A DNA stretch of 64,000 bases from Erythroxylum novogranatense (GCA_029891385.1 CM057230.1:31451402-31515401); one strand, 5' to 3'. Positions 24,900-36,705 are shown, counted from the stretch's first letter. Program-made: numbers and translations. Notes: a model not told the origin generated them from the letters alone.

Positions 24900-24915
24900 C
24901 GGCTCTGATACTAAT
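24900..24915 (-). promoter_or_regulatory. Primer-binding site of the copia element
   Basis: The minus strand reads ATTAGTATCAGAGCC directly after the 5' LTR. This matches the initiator-Met tRNA primer site TGGTATCAGAGC with changes at its start. Confidence 0.75.
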
Positions 24916-25536
24916 TGTTGGATCGGAAAAAGAAAACATGCTTAGTTTGGAGAAACGATAGATTTCAAAACTTTTTAAGAAATCATCTTGCAGCGGAAAC
25001 AATATATCCAAATCAACATGCTAATCCATACATGATATGGTATAAGGATAATAAAACCAAGAACAAGATAAAAGGAATTACCGACTCCTTCACATGATTT
25101 TAAATCCTCGCCGCTATCCTCTCCTTCTTATATCCAAATCCTTTGCCTTTGAGTCTTTTCCTTTAGCAATCTATCTTCTTCCTTGTTGTAGTATCCTCAA
25201 CTAATTAGATTTACCACTTGTTCTTCAAGGACAACTAGGTTAACAAAATCCTTTGGTGGGAAAGGAGAAGAAATATTTGGAGGAGATTTTCTTAGAAGAA
25301 GAAGAACCAAAATTGAAACTCTTTCAATTTTTCACTTAGAAATTCGGTTCTACCTTGCATGAAATGAGAGAATGTCTAAAACCATGCAAGAACCCTTTCT
25401 TACATCTCAATTTCAAATATGCATGAATGGAAAGAGTGAGAGGCATCCAATGCATCACTTACATTAATCACTCATCAAATAGCCAATAAATGAGACTTAC
25501 TTCATTTATCTTTAAAATGGCTATTTGAAAAGACCA

Positions 25537-25541
25537 TAACC
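25537..25541. repeat. Target-site duplication TAACC, left copy
   Basis: Matches 29943-29947. Confidence 0.9.
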
Positions 25542-28500
25542 TGTTGGGCCCCGATTCTTTTTCTAGTCAACAAGCTTGATTAACTTATCTTGAGGCATAA
25601 TTAAACTATTTTGAGGTCTAGATTGATAATTGTAATTTGATTGGAATAAATTGAGGATTTTATTGCTTAAGTTATGATTATTTAATGAAAGGATTTAGTG
25701 AACTTTGATTTGTTGAGAAATTATTATTTTGTGATATATTGTTATATAAATTGAGGTTGCTATGAATTTAGGTGATGGAGATTAAAATTGAATTAGAGCT
25801 TGTATGGATTTTAGAAATTCAAAGAATAAGGAAATATTAAATTAGGCCTTAAAATATTGTTATGAATAAATTCGGTTTTGTTTAAATGGTTATAAGGCTT
25901 TAGGTTTATTAAAATGGGCTTTTAGCCTTTGGAATGATTTGTAATTGATGGGGAAGCAATTATGTGGGCTAGGGTTGTTATGGTTAAGTAAATGAAAAGA
26001 AGGAGGCAAGTGGGCTTTTAAGTGGAGCCCACAAAAGTTTAAGTTAGAAGGAGGAAATGAAATATTTTGGAAGGATTTTAAGGAGGGAAATGACTTAGGC
26101 TAGAAAGTTAGGGTTAAGTTAAATTAGAAAGGATGGAGGCTTGACCATTGAACTTTGACCAACCCTTAAGTGACCAACCCTTATGTGACTAACGAAAATG
26201 CAAGGAGGGAGAGACTTATGGGTGTCGTTTTAGCTTAGGTTTGTTAGAAAATTAAGCCTTCTCCTCCACCATTCACGACATTTCTAGAAGCCAAGAAGAG
26301 AAAGAAGATTTTCGAAAACAACAAGGAAGAGAAGAGAAAGATGGATTTCGGCTAGCCAAGGGAGAAAGATGTTTGAGAGAGTCTTCTTAGAAGGAAGAGG
26401 AAGAGTTTAACCCTCCTTTGGAAGCAAGAGGATTTCGTGGGTCTCTACAAGGTTAGGGTTTCGAAAATCTCTTGGGTTTCTTGTTATAGTTCCTCTTTCT
26501 TGCTTACCTATGATGTTTGGAAGTTGATTGATGAAGAAAGAAGAAGGTTTATATGAAGGTTAAAATTTCAGATTTGGGGATAGGGTTAGGGTTACGAAAT
26601 TGTCTCAACATGTTGTTAGATTTTGCCTTTTCCTTGGTTAATATGATGATTGATGATGATTGGGTTAGGAAAGAATGGGAAAAGAGAAGAGACTTGATGT
26701 TTGGAAATTTTCAGCTTTGTGTATGGCTTAGGTTTTGGAAATTTCGAAATTTTGGAATAGTTTTGAAGGGGGTTTTAGTTGAAATAGCTAAGGAAAGGTA
26801 TAAGTGAGATTGTAAGTGAGATTTTGTAAGGTTTAAGCCAAGTTTTTCATTCCTTTAAAAAATTCCAGCAATGGGTAATTGTGTTAAAATGTGTTTATGA
26901 AAGTGGTTTGAATGAGTTTTGATGTTGTTAATGATTTAGATAGAGAATAAGTGAGGTATATGAGGTTATGTAGATTGAAAGTCAAGTCATTTTTGAGAAA
27001 TTGCAGCATATTGATCTTATGTTAAGTAAGAGTTTTAAGCCTTGACTCAAGTCAAATAAAGTAAGTGAAGGTATAAGGAAGTTAGGAAAGTTGAAATGGA
27101 AGTTTTTCCATGCATTGTTAAAATTCCAGCAATGTTCCCATTTGTTAATTCATAGATGTTTTTGGTGTTAAAGATGAGTTTTAATGTAAATTGTTGAGCT
27201 AAGTCATGGGTAAGATGATGTTGAAGAAATTTCATGTTTTCCTTGAATTAAAATTTCAGCATTGGTATTAGTTGGTTAATTCATAGTTTTTGTTGGTAGT
27301 TTGTTTAATGATGGTGGTTTGAAATGTAATGATGAAGGATTGATGAGGAAAGAAAGAAAAAGAATTTAGTTTTCAAGAAAGAAGCAAAATCTGAAATCTT
27401 TGGGTTTTCATATAGGTAAGGGATTTTTTCAAAAGTTGATGGCTATTGAGCTTTGATGTTAAAGGTTAGGTTAAAGTATAGGTAATATGATGTTGCATGA
27501 ATTTTAAGTTGTCCCATTCTTGGAAATTTCCAGCACTTGATTTGTTGTTAAATTGTGCATCTAAGATGGGATTTTGCTTAGTTTAGAGATATGTTTTGAT
27601 GGTAATGACTTAGATAAAGGATGGCTAAGATGATGGCAAAGAAATTACATGTTTTCCTTGTCTTTGGAAAATTCCAGCATGTGTATGATTTGGTTAATTC
27701 ATGATTTTGCTTAGAATTTATTTTTCTTGGTTATCATGGTGATTTAAATGAATGATTGGTGAGGGGATAAGGAAAGAATATGAAAAGAATGAAAAAGGGA
27801 AAAAAAAAAAATTTCAGCATGTATGGATGGCCTAGAGTTGATGATTTTCAACAAAATATGGATTAAATTGATAAAGGTTATGATTGGTATAGCTTGGAAA
27901 AGGTGTTGGTAAAGTTAGTTAGTGTTTAAGTTAAGTTTTTATATGCTTGGAAAATTCCAGCATTGAGGTATTTGGTTATTGTGTTCAATATGTTTAGTGA
28001 AGATGGATTGAAGAGTTAGTGGATGAAAGGATAAGGAAAGAAGAAGGATTATGGAAATGGAAAGAAGAAAATCAGCATTGGTGGATCTTTGTAGAGCATG
28101 AGATTGATGAAACTTTGGATTAAGTTTGAGAAGGGATTTGATAGTTATAATTGAAGAATGGCATAGTCACAGTTGGATAGGTTTTAATTCATGTTTTCAT
28201 TCTTTAGAAAATTTCAGCATATGATCTTTTATTAATTAGGACTTTTATGTTTTGAATAAGGCCATTAAAACCATTGGAGGTTGAGGAAGATCAATTTGAC
28301 CAATTGCAAGCCAAAGGATAAGAGGTGGGTAACTATTTAATATTTGAGTTGTGAGTTACAAAATTGTTGTGAAATAAATGCTATTAAGTGTTTTTCCGAT
28401 GACTTGCAAAATGTTGAAATACTTTATTAATTGTAAATGATATGAACTTGTATTCAGTGCCTTGCATTATTATGTGGTATAAATGCACGAATAGTGAATT

Positions 28501-29942
28501 ATGAGATGTTGGAAAATGCCATGTTAGGCAAGTATAATGTGAAAATGCACGAATATGTGGGTTTGTAGTGATCCCTCTCGATTAGCAAGTGCAAGCACTT
28601 GTCATAGGCTTTCACTACCGCCTGCTAGTGGCATAGGAGCTCGAATCGGACTCCCTCGTTTCACTGCTATACATGGTCGCTTGTCGAACATGTGTAGTAA
28701 TGCTCTGTTAGGATCACTCAAACCATTTGATATGTGATTTTGTGCTATTATGTGATATTTGTTAACTTTGTCAATATTCCATTTTGTTATGTGCCTTGTT
28801 GACTTTGTAAATCCATTGGTTATGTGAATATGTGTTTTTGTGTTATAAGTGTTAACTTTGTAAATGTTGTGTTTTATCGGAAAGATGACAACTGGAAAAA
28901 AGGGTTTATTTGAAATGTTTTATCTTATTGGAAAAAAATGATTTCGACAAATATCTTTTGAAAATAATGGTTTAAGACAATTTCGTATGCTTATGTCTCT
29001 TTTATTAAATTGTTACCACGGAGTTGTCGTGCTCACCCCTTATCTCCCTCCTCGGGTTTTGAGCAAGAATCGAGTTCGCATCGAGATTGAAACAAATTCG
29101 ATGCATTTTGCTTTTGAAGTTATGTTTGTTAAAGAAAGGCATTAGTTTATTCTTTATTCGTTATTTTTGTTAAATTGGTTGTAATCGGGCTAAATGCCCT
29201 TTGATGAGTTGTATTGGTTTATTGTTATGTAAATCATAAGGTTTTGAAGTTCCAAACATACTTTATATAAATATATCCTTTACTATTTGAAGTTCAAATG
29301 TAATGTATAAGTTAATGTATGGTTGTATGATTGGGATTGGAGTTGTAAAAGTTAGCATGAGATTGTAATGCTTTATGGATTGAAAAGTTTAGAAACTTAA
29401 GAATGAGTTGCTGCCTTTGAATTGGAGTATGGGTTGTGCTATTGAAAATGGAAGATAGAAGTGGTTTTATGCAGGTTGGAGCTTGGATGGTTAGATTAAG
29501 ATTTTGGCTAGATCTATTTTAGGGAGGTGCTGTCCAAATTTTCCTAAATTTGGGCAGCAACTTCGATTAGGTTTTAGACCTCCGAAATGATTGATTTGGA
29601 AAAAAAGGTATTTCTTAAGGTTGATAGAGCTTGTCAAAATCTTCAAAACAGTATAAAGTGGGTTAATTTCCGACTTAGGATGAAAAAGTTATGAGGGTCG
29701 GAATTTCGCTGGTTACTATTCATATGGTCAAAAGCACTATTCATTTGGTAAGTTGCTAGAAAGCAACTTTGAACCTTCTAAAGAACCGAGCTAAGTTTTT
29801 AAGTATGAAAATGGAGTTAAGATGAAAAAAAAAATTTTTATCGGGATTTTTTTTTTTGGATTAGTCGAGGTTTTCTAAGGAATCATGTATGCGTATGAGG
29901 AAATCTGTATGAGTAGTTGGGTTCCAGAAACGGGATCCAACA
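25542..29942 (+). mobile_element. Solo LTR (4,401 bp, gypsy family) nested in the copia 5' LTR
   Basis: Starts TGTTGGGCCCCG and ends CGGGATCCAACA. It is flanked by the perfect 5-bp duplication TAACC (25537-25541 and 29943-29947). The undisturbed site is visible at the matching position of the 3' LTR (ACCATAACCTATAATTG near 17990-18005). There is no internal region, so it is a solo LTR. Its ends match the LTRs at 45404-49226 and 52144-60660, whose flanking PBS and PPT identify the family as gypsy-like with an initiator-Met primer. It contains about nine dispersed copies of an AATT(T)CCAGCA motif. Orientation is plus, opposite to the array at 45-60 kb. Confidence 0.92.
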
Positions 29943-29947
29943 TAACC
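29943..29947. repeat. Target-site duplication TAACC, right copy
   Basis: Partner of 25537-25541. Confidence 0.9.
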
Positions 29948-31427
29948 TATAATTGAATACCCATTTCGGTTTTGGCAAGAAGAAAGAAGGAATATGGTCC
30001 ATCTAATGCACATCTTTCATCTTTAATCTAATGAATGCAAATAGGTTACATGCCAACATTAAAAGCCAACCATTAAACCATTTAATGGTAAGTTCATAAC
30101 TCCATTTAATAATGATGAACCATAATAAAGACCATCTTTATTTAGTATTTTAATGTCAAATGTGTGGTTACACATCTAACCTAACACAATTTCAAATTGC
30201 TTCTTCTCCATTAAAAATTGTTTTAATATAATTAATCTAATCAATTACATTAAACCAAAACAAGCTCATTTCTAAATGAACATATGGGCTTCCAATTAAC
30301 CATTAATTAGTATAAGCCCATCATTCAATTATGGACTTCTAAAGCCTCCAAACTACTTCTTACTTAGCTTGATAACCTTCCTTAAAGCCAAGTGGGGAAT
30401 CTTATTGGACTTTGATAATTCAAGCTCCAATAAGCCCGAAATAATTCAATCTCATTGGAATTAATTCTACTTATTAACTAAATGTCATTCCACTAAAGAC
30501 AATTAGTTGAACTCTTGAATTATTAAATATTATGAGAATATGTCCAATTGCAAACCCTATTTAGAACCTTATTATAGTCATCCGCACAACAAAGGGTAAA
30601 ATTACCGTTTTGCCCTTATGTTAGTTTTTCCTTCTAGATCTCTCATTTTACTTTATATGGTGATTAACACATAAGATCTAATCTTAGTATTAAGACTTGA
30701 TGGGTAGCTAGTCCATCAAACTACTGGCGCCAGTTTAATCACCAAATCTCCTTAAAACATCTAGAAGAGATGATAACACTATAAACTCTTTATTTGAGTG
30801 AATGTTCTCGATACATGTTTCAATTAATAATTCCAACATGCGAACCTTTGGATTAATACCCTGTAAAAATCCATTCCGATCATATCAAGAATTATAATGA
30901 AACACATATGAGTTCACCACTCATCAAGATTGTGGTTCATAATAAGCGAATGCTTAAGTTGTATATTTTAAGATTAAAGTAACGGCCCACTTTATTCTTG
31001 AAAACATACTTGATTCCAGATTCATTTAATAGTTCCATTATCGATAGTCTACTACTATCATGATATGAAACTCATCATTCCCTTTAAGTAAACTCCTTTA
31101 CTTATATAGAGATAAATCGCAACACTACAGTATAAACCATAATCAAACGACCAACTTGATTATTCAACTGCGAATCAATTAATTCAGATTCTAATAATAT
31201 ACATGTTTCCCATACATCTCTATGTATATGTATATTACTTACAAATGAATCTTGGTACCTTATGACCAGATATATAATGCTCATACAGATAAAACCAAAC
31301 TCTTTTGTTTTATTAATAATAAATATTTTCATTACAAAATCAGAATCAAGAAGATAAAGTTACATGTAAATACACTTGCTTTCCAGGGCACTATATTTAC
31401 ATAACTCCAACACATATACCTTATAGG

Positions 31428-31876
31428 ACCAATTACAACAAACCCTTGAGCTACAGTCGCAGGAGGAACAGCCTGTAGACGTGTCTCAGACGTATTTTGA
31501 GGTCGTGGGTGGTAGGGATCGGCGTGGCAGGATATTTGGTCTAGGTTCGTATGGGAACATATGTTATTCCTAATCTTCCATATCCAGTACAGCAGCGTCC
31601 ACTAGGCTATCGAACAACAATGAAGTCATCGAGCTTCGGGCCACAGTACAAACATTAATAGACAAGATAACTCATTTGGAAGAGGGGCAGACAGAGCGGG
31701 AGGAACAACGAATGAGGGAGCAGGAGCAACGAATCAGGGAGCAGACGGAGCTACAGATGAGAGAGCAGATGGAGAAGATGGGAGAAGAGATTATCCAGAT
31801 GGCTCAGTTGCGACCACCGTTCGAACAGTCGAAGGGAAGTTCTACAAAGGACCACCCACTATCACCACAACCTTAG
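31428..31876 (+). pseudogene. CACTA-encoded Transposase_24 gene, 3' part with coiled coil
   Basis: After the copia element an acceptor TTATAG is followed by an exon reading QTLELQSQEEQPVDVSQ and then FEVVGGRDRRGRIFGLGS, the conserved VGG...GLGS end of PF03004 proteins. Downstream, a frame from 31676 encodes an arginine/glutamate-rich repeat (REEQRMREQEQRIREQ), a predicted coiled coil common at the C-terminus of this family, and ends at TAG 31874. A stop after the GLGS segment breaks continuity. It is the other half of the gene at 16087-17287; the copia element lies in the intron between them. Confidence 0.75.
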
Positions 31877-31940
31877 ATAGTCGAACTCATTATTTTAAGG
31901 TACAAACATAACAATTTATTTACACTTTGATGTGTTTATA

Positions 31941-32088
31941 TCCAATTGTATAACAATTGACATTATTTAAACCTTTGATGTACTGGTTGATGTGTGGATG
32001 TCCAATTATGTACATCCAATTGTATAACAATTGACATTATTTAAACCTTTGATGTACTGGTTGATGTGTGGATGTCCAATTATATACA
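31941..32088. repeat. Two 74-bp direct tandem copies
   Basis: TCCAATTGTATAACAATTGA begins copies at 31941 and 32015. The copies are nearly identical. They lie between the end of the CACTA gene and the right subterminal array. Confidence 0.85.
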
Positions 32089-32109
32089 ACCTAATGGTTT
32101 ATACCAATT

Positions 32110-32592
32110 TTATAACACCGACGGAATACACAATTCTGTCAGTATATGTAAACATTCACCGACGGAATAGAACATTTCGTCGGCACAAAACCTAAACTAA
32201 GGTTGGCGACGTACAAATTACCGTTGGTAATGGATGAAACTTTCCAAAGAATTATATTTCCGTCGTTAACGTTATTACTTACTTTCGAAATGTAGCGACG
32301 GTGGTTCCGTCCTTAAATTATACCGACGGACATATTCCGTCGGTGATATATGAATTTCACCGACATAATTTTTAATCAATGTCCATCGCAATATAACAAC
32401 AACAGATAATATTCCATCGGTATTCCGTTGACAATACACAGACGGTCAATTTCCGTTGGTAAGTAATAACGACAGCCATGTTTACGACGGTTTTTTCTTT
32501 CGTCACGTTCCGTCGGCAAAGAGAATTTCCGACGAAAATGTCCATTTCTCTAACGGAATATTCCGTCGGAGAATGTGAGTTTTCTTGTAGTG
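32110..32592. repeat. Right subterminal repeat region and terminal repeat of the CACTA element
   Basis: Dense CCGACGGAAT / ATTCCGTCGG motifs in both orientations ending in TTTTCTTGTAGTG. Counterpart of 13281-13660. Confidence 0.85.
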
Positions 32593-32595
32593 ATC
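32593..32595. repeat. CACTA target-site duplication ATC, right copy
   Basis: Partner of 13278-13280. Confidence 0.75.
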
Positions 32596-32616
32596 TTTAA
32601 GCTTGTCTCCTAACAT
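32593..32616 (-). other. 5' end of an open frame interrupted by the CACTA element
   Basis: On the minus strand an ATG at 32614-32616 opens MLGDKLKD and runs straight into the CACTA end. The frame continues on the far side at 13277. Upstream lies a TATA box (32829-32834) and about 200 bp that looks like a 5' untranslated leader. This suggests the element landed at the start of a gene, but no protein family is recognisable and the joined frame is only about 31 codons. Confidence 0.3.
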
Positions 32617-32828
32617 GGTGATTAAGGTGTTTGCAAGAAGAAAATTCTTGGGTATTTTTGGCAAAAATTTGAAAAGGTGGGGACTATCTAGCTAGCTAGC
32701 TAGAGAAATAAGAGACAGAGGTGGAAGAATGGTGAAGTACTGCAGAGGTGAGAAAGTTGAAAATCACATATGTGGTGGGTCTACAGAGGAGTCATGGCCA
32801 TATGTTTTGGGTTGGGTGGTAAGCTCCA

Positions 32829-32834
32829 TTTATA
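32829..32834 (-). promoter_or_regulatory. Candidate TATA box
   Basis: GCTATAAATGG on the minus strand, about 215 bp upstream of the ATG at 32616. Confidence 0.35.
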
Positions 32835-32839
32835 GCTTT

Positions 32840-34690
32840 GCAAGTTCCCAGATATTACTTACTAAACTAATAATGGATACAACAGCATAAATTTTCAAGG
32901 CCAAAATGATAATAACTACTAGCTTAATTTTTTCTCAAAACCATCAATCCCTTCGAGCTGATTCTTTGATAGGAAGGTGTTAATGACGCACATTAACTCT
33001 TCTCTTTTTAATGGTGTTTGTTTTTTTACTTCATTTTAGCATGCATTTTTCAAGCAATTTTATGGGTCTCTAACCAAATTTAACTCTACCATTCTGAGAC
33101 TAGGATTCATCATGGCATGCTATTGCAACTCTCTGTTCCTGTTTACTGCAAAACTTCCCTTTTCAGTACCTAGATACTTATCTTGTTCAGCATGTACTAA
33201 TAACATTCCCTTGATATACTCATTTTAGTGAAATCCTAAGTTTGACTTCCACGCGAACATGATGTGTGCCCTTGAATCCAACATCAAGAAGGTTGTAGGA
33301 ATAACAAAAAAAAGTGTTGACATGATTCTAGGTCTATGGCTATGCAAGTTAGAGTGCATATTTCTATATCGCATTCATTCCTTTCATTGTAAGTTATTCA
33401 GTGTCAAGAACTCTTCTACATTGTTTTTTTCCATTTGTTGAAGTTGTTTCTATAGTAAAAATGTTTTTAAATTTTATTTGTAACAATTAACTATCCCTAT
33501 TCATACTTGTAGTTCTCATAAATAATACACTTGTTTCTATCTATTTATCAACAATGATTTTTGTTGAAGCACTTTTATTGTGTGATAAATCTCAATCATT
33601 AAAAAACTTGCTGAATGAGGAGGTTCCCTTTTTCTTGTTTTTGTTGGTTGTTTTGTTCAGATTTTGATTAGTGGTAGAACAAAATCATAGGTTTCATTTT
33701 ATTTAGTTATGATTGCATAATGCAGAAAATGAGAGAGTAGATACAAACGGACACTTCTTGTTTTTATCGGAATTAGTTAGAATTAAAGTTGAAAACCTCT
33801 ATTTTCTATATTATCTTGAGCACGCTAACAAATTTACTTGTGTTCTTATGTTGCACAAGTCTCCTTTCTTGTTGTTATAATTTTAAACACTACTTCTTTT
33901 TATACAACTCTTTTGCATGATTTTGCTTTTCTAAACTTTTTGTCTACATTTGCAACCAAAATACGGTGCTTTTAGTTTCATTTAATTGTTCAATGCAACT
34001 ATATATGCAATGCTCATACTTAAATAGAAAAGTTTTTTCAATTAGTTAGTAACTATTTGTACCACAATTTGTGGATCTTCAAAAATAGATTATTTGATAT
34101 TTCTAAATTCATGTTTTTGTTATTATCTTAAGGATAGATCGCATATGTCTATACTGATTGTTTATCTCTATTGTTATGATCATGTTCTATAAAATTTACA
34201 AATTGACTTCTTTATGCAAATTTATGAGCAAAAACACTTAGCGGGTGTATGCTCTGAACTATTGGTGGAGATCAGATCTCTAGAGGTTCTAGTAACTTGT
34301 CTTTCTTATATGATGGTTGAGCTATGAACTTGCTCTCATCAGCATGTACAAACCTACCTAGTCGTCCTAGTTACATTGTAATTTTTTTTGTAATCTCATC
34401 ATTTATAATTTATAAACTGGTATCTGTATCTATTATTTTGTCTATAAGAATTGTTAAGGCTGTAATTAAAATCTTATATGTGAAAAATATTCTTTTATTA
34501 GTATAATTTAATAATATTTTATTTTTATATACAATGTTTCAAATTATCAATTATTTTGCATAATAAATTAACAATAAAAATCTAAATATTATATATAACA
34601 ATATGGATTAAAATGTCACAAATTATTATAATTACATGATATAATATTTTGTTAAATGTATATTAAAAATTTGACTATATTTTATAAAAC
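32840..34690. other. AT-rich intergenic DNA
   Basis: Long T-rich stretch without coding signal. The short plus-strand frames here lack any family features. Confidence 0.4.
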
Positions 34691-34699
34691 GTAGCTAAA

Positions 34700-35072
34700 A
34701 TCATTTAGTTTACATTTTCAAAATTGTAAGTAAAATTTTTTGAATACTTTTTCAAAAACATAGCTAAAAACTTTTAGCTGCGTTTTTTTAAAACGCAGCT
34801 AATAATTTTTAACTATGAAAATCAAACATAGCCAAAATGTATCGGTGAAGATTTCCTAAAACGTCACTAATAATTTTTTGCTATAAAAATAAAGCATAGG
34901 AAAAAACTATTAGTGACGATTAGCGAAAAGCGTCGCCTATAATTTTCAGCTACAGGAATTCAATGACATTTTTAGTAATGAATATAAATCGTCGCTAATA
35001 GTCATTAGTAACAATTTTTGGACTTTTAGTGACAATTTTTTTCGTAACTAAATATGATTTTTGTTGTGGTTG
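34700..35072. mobile_element. Decayed CACTA-like right end (non-autonomous)
   Basis: Many short inverted motifs around TAGTGACGATTAGCG, GTCGCTAATAGTC and AAACGCAGCTAATAA, ending in ATTTTTGTTGTGGTTG. The last string resembles a mutated ATTTTTGTTGTAGTG terminus common among plant CACTA elements. No matching left end or duplication was found, so type and limits are inference. Confidence 0.45.
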
Positions 35073-36379
35073 TAACTACATTAATATTAATCAATAAAAA
35101 TTTTATTTATATTAAAAAAAACGTAAATCAATTGCTAGCTATAATGATTGTGATATGGGGCAAGTGTACAGAAGATTGGCCTCTTCATAAGACAATGGTC
35201 CTATAGGCTATTGCCATACTTGCTATTGCTAGCTTTAGCATACAATTTTCAAATTGTATATCAATGATCACAGCCCACCCACAACTTCTTCGGCTTTAGT
35301 TTTTTTAATCTTTATAGCTATAGTTTATATAAACCACTATAGTGACAGCTTTAGTTCTTCCTTCTTAAAAAGTAAAAAAATTGTATAGATATGGTCGCGC
35401 GCATGCTTCGGAGGGGATTGATTAAAAAAGAGTGTTGGGACGGTGCATGCAGGGTGAATTCAGCGAACCACAACCACCACCCTCCCACTACCATCTTCCT
35501 TTTACATGCAAACTCAAAAAGATGGTGCTTAGCACACCCAAAAATTATGTTTTTGTTCAAGGAATCCCATATGCGTCCAAGGAAGACTTAATTAAGCGTT
35601 TATATATCTACGTTTTATTTATTTAAATTTATTATACATATGCAATTTATAAGATTTAATATAATAAAATCGGTGTCTTTGTAAAAACAATCTCAACTAA
35701 ATGACATTAAAGCTTAATACTATAGTTCATAAATACATAGTAGTCTCATAAAATAAATAATGACAATTTAATATCAAAGTAATCGTAAAATATTACATCG
35801 GTGGTATTTCAAGTATTTTTTGTTGGAATTTTATCGATTGGTAGACTTATCATTTAATGTATTGTTACCTATGACTAAAAATATAATCGGTTCAACCAAT
35901 TCGATCTTAAAAGTTTTGAACCATCTAATATTTTGGTTCAATTTTCAACTAATTCGATTTACTTGAAATACTTTTATTATTAAAACTAATCAATTTATTA
36001 ATAAATCAATTATTTTTATTAATCAATTAATTTTATAAAATAAAATAAATCAATTGATTGTATTTAATAATCTATTTTTCAATTAAACTTTAAATTTTGT
36101 AATAGATAAAATAATTTTTTAATCATATTTTAAAATTTTATTTTAATCAATTTTATAACTGTCCAATACTGATTAAACCTTTTAAACATCAAATATTTTA
36201 TTTCTCCGTTTAACTACTCGTATCATTTTAAAACATTAATTTCACCAACACACCACCTGCCCTTGTTGTTTGTTTCCTTCTCTCCATTGAGAATTTTCAC
36301 TTGACACAAATCTCAATCTTCATCTTTTAAAGCTTCTCATGTTTGTTGTATATCCATCCTCCTGTTTGTAGAAGTATTA
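35073..36379. other. AT-rich intergenic DNA
   Basis: No gene seen. 35880-36180 has repeated GGTTCAA / TTGAACC-type words in both orientations and may be an old MITE. Confidence 0.35.
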
Positions 36380-36705
36380 GTATCTGCAACATTTCGTATG
36401 AAGAAGAGAGTTTTCCTCTGTCAGCGAGCGGGAGTTTGAAGGCATTGAGTTGGATCTGTTGATTGTGTTAATCGCTACTTTTGTCTCTATGCATTGGTTG
36501 ACCTTAAAGAACAAACTTTCTGAATTTGGACAACCTTTCGTCTCTTTTACTTCTGCTACAGAATGGCAGTTTGTACCTCCCACAACCCTGCTTTCTGATG
36601 ACTCATCACCACTCTTGTGCCCACTTTCTGCTTTCTCTCCTACTCGCAGACATGGTTGTGACCTAGATGGTTCCTTCCTTAATTTAGTTGGTTTAATTAG
36701 CAGCC
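36380..36705 (-). other. Unassigned 110-codon open segment, possible orphan exon
   Basis: On the minus strand a frame is open from about 36705 to a stop at about 36380. It is rich in serine, glutamate and cysteine (GDESSESRVVGGTNC, SVAEVKETKGCPNSESLFF). Composition is more gene-like than surrounding AT-rich DNA, and an AG just upstream could be an acceptor. I recognise no family and see no other exon, so it may be a 3' exon of a lost gene or chance. Confidence 0.25.

Larger units (their letters stand above)
17361..31412 (-). mobile_element. Ty1-copia retrotransposon, minus strand, long LTRs, nested in the CACTA element
   Basis: A complete but inactive copia element lies on the minus strand. 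Its order is 5' LTR (24916-31412, interrupted), primer-binding site (24900-24915), a 1.5-kb leader, gag, protease, integrase, reverse transcriptase, RNase H, polypurine tract (19461-19475) and 3' LTR (17361-19460). The domain order PR-IN-RT-RH is diagnostic of copia. Without the nested solo LTR and its duplication it is about 9.65 kb. The two LTRs are about 2,100 and 2,091 bp and still very similar, with scattered small indels. Several stops and frameshifts break the polyprotein. It sits in an intron of the CACTA gene. Confidence 0.93.
24916..31412 (-). repeat. 5' LTR of the copia element, interrupted by a solo LTR
   Basis: Two arms, 24916-25541 and 29948-31412, together match the 3' LTR at 17361-19460. 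The interruption is the gypsy solo LTR 25542-29942 plus one copy of its duplication. Confidence 0.92.
13281..32592. mobile_element. Large non-autonomous CACTA element carrying nested insertions
   Basis: The left end reads CACTACAAGGAAA and the right end, reverse-complemented, reads CACTACAAGAAAA, so the terminal inverted repeat is about 13 bp with one mismatch. It is flanked by the 3-bp duplication ATC. Subterminal regions at about 13300-13660 and 32110-32590 are crowded with CGACGGAA / TTCCGTCGG motifs in both orientations, the expected binding-site arrays for a CACTA transposase. Removing the copia element (17361-31412) and one duplication leaves about 5.3 kb. The element retains a decayed PF03004-type gene (16087-17287 plus 31428-31876) but no TNP2 transposase, so it could move only with help from another element. 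Confidence 0.9.

Noticed and set aside
31676..31876. Stand-alone coiled-coil protein gene
   Set aside because: It is the C-terminal tail of the CACTA-encoded PF03004 gene, joined to the VGG...GLGS segment just upstream.
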